Assembly (NCBI RefSeq): GCF_012272855.1
Contig: NZ_JAAXCQ010000021.1
Location: 1-64,000, forward strand
Length of the DNA stretch: 64,000 nt
Source: Arenibacter sp. 6A1
GTDB lineage: Bacteria; Bacteroidota; Bacteroidia; Flavobacteriales; Flavobacteriaceae
Direction: 5' to 3'
Positions within the stretch are counted from its first letter, which is position 1, and each line of letters begins with the position of its first letter. Positions 62,137 through 64,000 of this stretch are shown piece after piece. The notes under the pieces are model-generated. The model saw nothing but the letters and a program-made list of their open reading frames with translations, did not search any database and was not told where the DNA came from. A program made the translations under genes and the position numbers.

Positions 62137-63141
62137 ATGATAAAGCTTTTTCGTTCCAAGATATATTTAGCACTGACGTTATTAGTGCTGGTCTTATTAA
62201 TTGGCGTTCTTGGATATAGATTTCTTTCTGGTTATACATGGGTAGATGCCTTTTATATGACCATTATCACGGTCACAACGGTTGGTTTTTCCGAAGTAAG
62301 GCCCTTGGATGTTTCTTCGAAACTTTTCACCGTATTACTAATCATTTCTAGTGTATTTATTTTTGCCTTCGCGATTTCGGTAATAACAGAGTATATCCTA
62401 AGTAAAAACACACTGCAACTTTTAAAGAACAAAAAAGTGAAAAATACTATTGATAGTTTGACCAATCATGTGATTATTTGTGGGTTTGGAAGAAATGGAA
62501 ACCAAGCAGCAGAAAAGCTACAGGCATATAAAAAACCATTTGTGGTCATTGAAAAGGATAAAGAAGTAATTCTAAAGTACGAGAATGATGTTTTATTTGT
62601 CGAAGGCGATGCGAACGAAGATGAGGTATTGATCCAAGCTGGGATAAAAAGGGCTCAATTTCTAATTACGGCTATGCCCGAAGATGCCGATAATCTTTTT
62701 GTAGTACTCTCTGCAAAGCAATTAAATAAGAAGCTGTTTGTCATCAGTAGGGCTTCACAGATTACTTCCCAAAAAAAATTGATGTTGGCCGGGGCCGATA
62801 AGGTAATTATGCCCGATAAAATTGGGGGCGATCATATGGCCTCCCTGGTGGTGATGCCTAATTTGATCACCTTTATGGACAAACTTTCTACCGAAGGGGA
62901 AGACACTACCAACTTGGAGGAAGTTGCCGTAGAAAGTTTTACGGCCAAAATAAATAGTAGTTCCCTGCGCGACCTAGATTTGAGACGCAAAACAGGTTGT
63001 ACCATTATCGGTTATGTAGAGCCCGATGGCAACTATATTATTAACCCCGAGGCAGATTTGCAATTACATCCAAAAGGGAAAGTAATTGTCCTTGGGAGAC
63101 CAGAACAAATAAAAAAATTAAATGAAATGTTTAAGATCTAA
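62137..63141 (+). CDS. Two-pass K+ channel with RCK (TrkA-N/TrkA-C) domains
   Basis: The 334-residue MthK-like channel has two membrane helices at about 10-27 and 64-87 flanking a pore loop. The selectivity filter reads TVTTVGFSEV near 44-53, whereas most K+ channels have TVGYG or TVGFG, so the last Gly is Ser here. A RCK/TrkA-N domain follows (HVIICGFGRNGNQAAEKL NAD-binding loop near 109-126, VIEKD), then a TrkA-C domain (about 255-334). Ligand-gated potassium conductance is inferred; the filter change may affect selectivity. Confidence 0.9.
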   Translation: MIKLFRSKIYLALTLLVLVLLIGVLGYRFLSGYTWVDAFYMTIITVTTVGFSEVRPLDVSSKLFTVLLIISSVFIFAFAISVITEYILSKNTLQLLKNKKVKNTIDSLTNHVIICGFGRNGNQAAEKLQAYKKPFVVIEKDKEVILKYENDVLFVEGDANEDEVLIQAGIKRAQFLITAMPEDADNLFVVLSAKQLNKKLFVISRASQITSQKKLMLAGADKVIMPDKIGGDHMASLVVMPNLITFMDKLSTEGEDTTNLEEVAVESFTAKINSSSLRDLDLRRKTGCTIIGYVEPDGNYIINPEADLQLHPKGKVIVLGRPEQIKKLNEMFKI

Positions 63142-63235
63142 TAACGATCCTTAGAATTAATATTTGAATAGGAGTTATATTATTGTGATATTGTTAAAAA
63201 ATTTAAATAAAACCAACAAAACCTTAAAATAGATT

Positions 63236-64000
63236 ATGAAGAAATACATGTCATTCGTTTTTTTGCTTTTTTCCATAAGCTTGTTTGCTCAAGAGCTTAA
63301 AGTCAAGGAAACTTTATTAAACCCTTCCAATAAGATTAATGACGGAGTCATAAAACTGGAAGTCGAGGGGGGTACGCCGCCCTACCAATATAAATGGAGC
63401 AATCAGGCTACCTCCCTTAATTCTAATGAATCGGTAAATTTGGTAGAAGGCTTATCTTATGAAGTCGTAATTTCAGATGCCAGTGGCGCACAGCTTACCA
63501 AATCCTATAAGGTGCCGGCCAAAGCAATAACAGAAATATTTAATGGTGCTATGACTCCTGCCGTAAGTGCTATGGGGGCGGTACTGTTTTGGGATCCTTT
63601 TGCGGCAATAGGGATATACGATCCTGTTGTCTATGCCGATGTAAAAAGAGTGTCTATCCCTAATTGGTCGCCAGAAGTAGAAGATAAATATACGCTTAAG
63701 GAATGGTTGCGACCAGAGGGTAGTAAAGTGAAAAAAGGGGAAGCTATCGCTGTTATTGAAAACAAGAGCGGTACCACGGAGACTATTTTGGCACCCGTTA
63801 ATGGCGGATTACAATATTTGGTCAAGGAAGGTGGCGTCATTTATAATTCCGAAAACATGGAACATGTTATAGAACAAGGCGCAAATTTTTTGGCCGCTAT
63901 ATCTTATGATGAACCAGTAGCTATAACACATCCTAACGGAGACCCTCAGGAAAAGGCTATTCCATTTATCGTTATTTGGTTAGTGGTAGGGGCTTTGTTT
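63236..64000 (+). CDS. Sodium:alanine symporter family protein, N-terminal part
   Basis: The first 255 residues run off the right edge. A signal-peptide-like start (MSFVFLLFSISLFAQE, near 5-20) is followed by an SprB-like repeat (INDGVIKLEVEGGTPPYQYKW near 36-56). A lipoyl-like hammerhead region follows at about 165-205 (LRPEGSKVKKGEAIAVIENK and TETILAPVNGG), with no lysine in the biotin/lipoyl position. The last visible residues, AIPFIVIWLVVGALF, match the first core helix of AGCS transporters. Flavobacterial AGCS proteins carry this exported N-terminal extension. The family call is by resemblance of the visible part only. Confidence 0.75.
   Translation, partial: MKKYMSFVFLLFSISLFAQELKVKETLLNPSNKINDGVIKLEVEGGTPPYQYKWSNQATSLNSNESVNLVEGLSYEVVISDASGAQLTKSYKVPAKAITEIFNGAMTPAVSAMGAVLFWDPFAAIGIYDPVVYADVKRVSIPNWSPEVEDKYTLKEWLRPEGSKVKKGEAIAVIENKSGTTETILAPVNGGLQYLVKEGGVIYNSENMEHVIEQGANFLAAISYDEPVAITHPNGDPQEKAIPFIVIWLVVGALF

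Overview
The window is chromosomal DNA from a marine-type member of the Flavobacteriaceae (phylum Bacteroidota). The evidence is the AT-rich composition, the Bacteroidota promoter form (TTTG, about 19 bases, TAnnTTTG) upstream of many genes, the near absence of Shine-Dalgarno sites, several TTG starts, the gene content (kynurenine monooxygenase, DUF1573, HopJ-like, DUF2851, bTHX, LUD protein next to cdsA and psd) and signal peptides ending in AQ or GQ. No tRNA, rRNA, CRISPR array, prophage or insertion sequence was found. Almost everything is ordinary core-genome housekeeping.

Layout. 1-4616 (-): the 5' two thirds or more of a giant secreted Calx-beta repeat protein that runs off the left edge. 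5.1-10.5 kb: clpP, a tiny membrane protein, kmo, a DUF164 protein with a Nif3-like protein, and lpxK. 10.5-19.4 kb (-): an ECF sigma/anti-sigma pair, a Cys-rich membrane peptide, a second ECF sigma factor, lipA, GAPDH and a hybrid sensor kinase, with murB and an aminotransferase as a separate overlapping pair. 19.6-29.9 kb: PDZ aspartyl protease, DUF1573, valS, DUF2130, HopJ-like, a secreted unknown, an unusual zinc-ribbon SDR and a sterol-desaturase-family membrane protein. 29.9-30.4 kb: a gene-free island with an inverted pair of a degenerate repeat element. 30.4-35.3 kb (-): rsfS-ftsH-LUD-cdsA-psd-ACBP, an envelope and lipid operon. 35.3-46.2 kb: birA, pyrE, a NUDIX protein, an M14 peptidase lipoprotein, a two-component pair, coaD, ddl, a PASTA protein, an RluD-type pseudouridine synthase, yaaA and the tiny ribosomal protein bTHX. 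46.6-50.9 kb: pyruvate carboxylase and a UDG-superfamily protein. 51.3-58.2 kb (-): a complete trpEGDCFBA operon. 58.3-64 kb: YceI, nitroreductase and MarR, then a rhodanese, DUF2851, PspC and K+ channel cluster, and the start of a Na+/alanine symporter with an unusual N-terminus.

How they work together. The trp operon makes tryptophan from chorismate. It is preceded by a consensus promoter, an 18-residue leader peptide with three consecutive Trp codons and a U-tailed 13-bp terminator hairpin, which is the full set of parts for ribosome-mediated attenuation. KMO acts on the opposite, catabolic side of tryptophan metabolism. CdsA, Psd, the acyl-CoA-binding protein and FtsH form a lipid and membrane quality-control unit. 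Ddl, MurB, LpxK and the PASTA protein serve the envelope.

Most interesting items: the trp attenuator (58048-58199); the divergent pyrE/NUDIX start sites 7 bp apart with a predicted leaderless pyrE; the GAPDH and hybrid-kinase stop/start overlap; the zinc-ribbon SDR lacking the catalytic Tyr; the inverted pair of intergenic repeat elements; the alternative hairpins in front of coaD; and the nearly identical 363-bp Calx-beta units.
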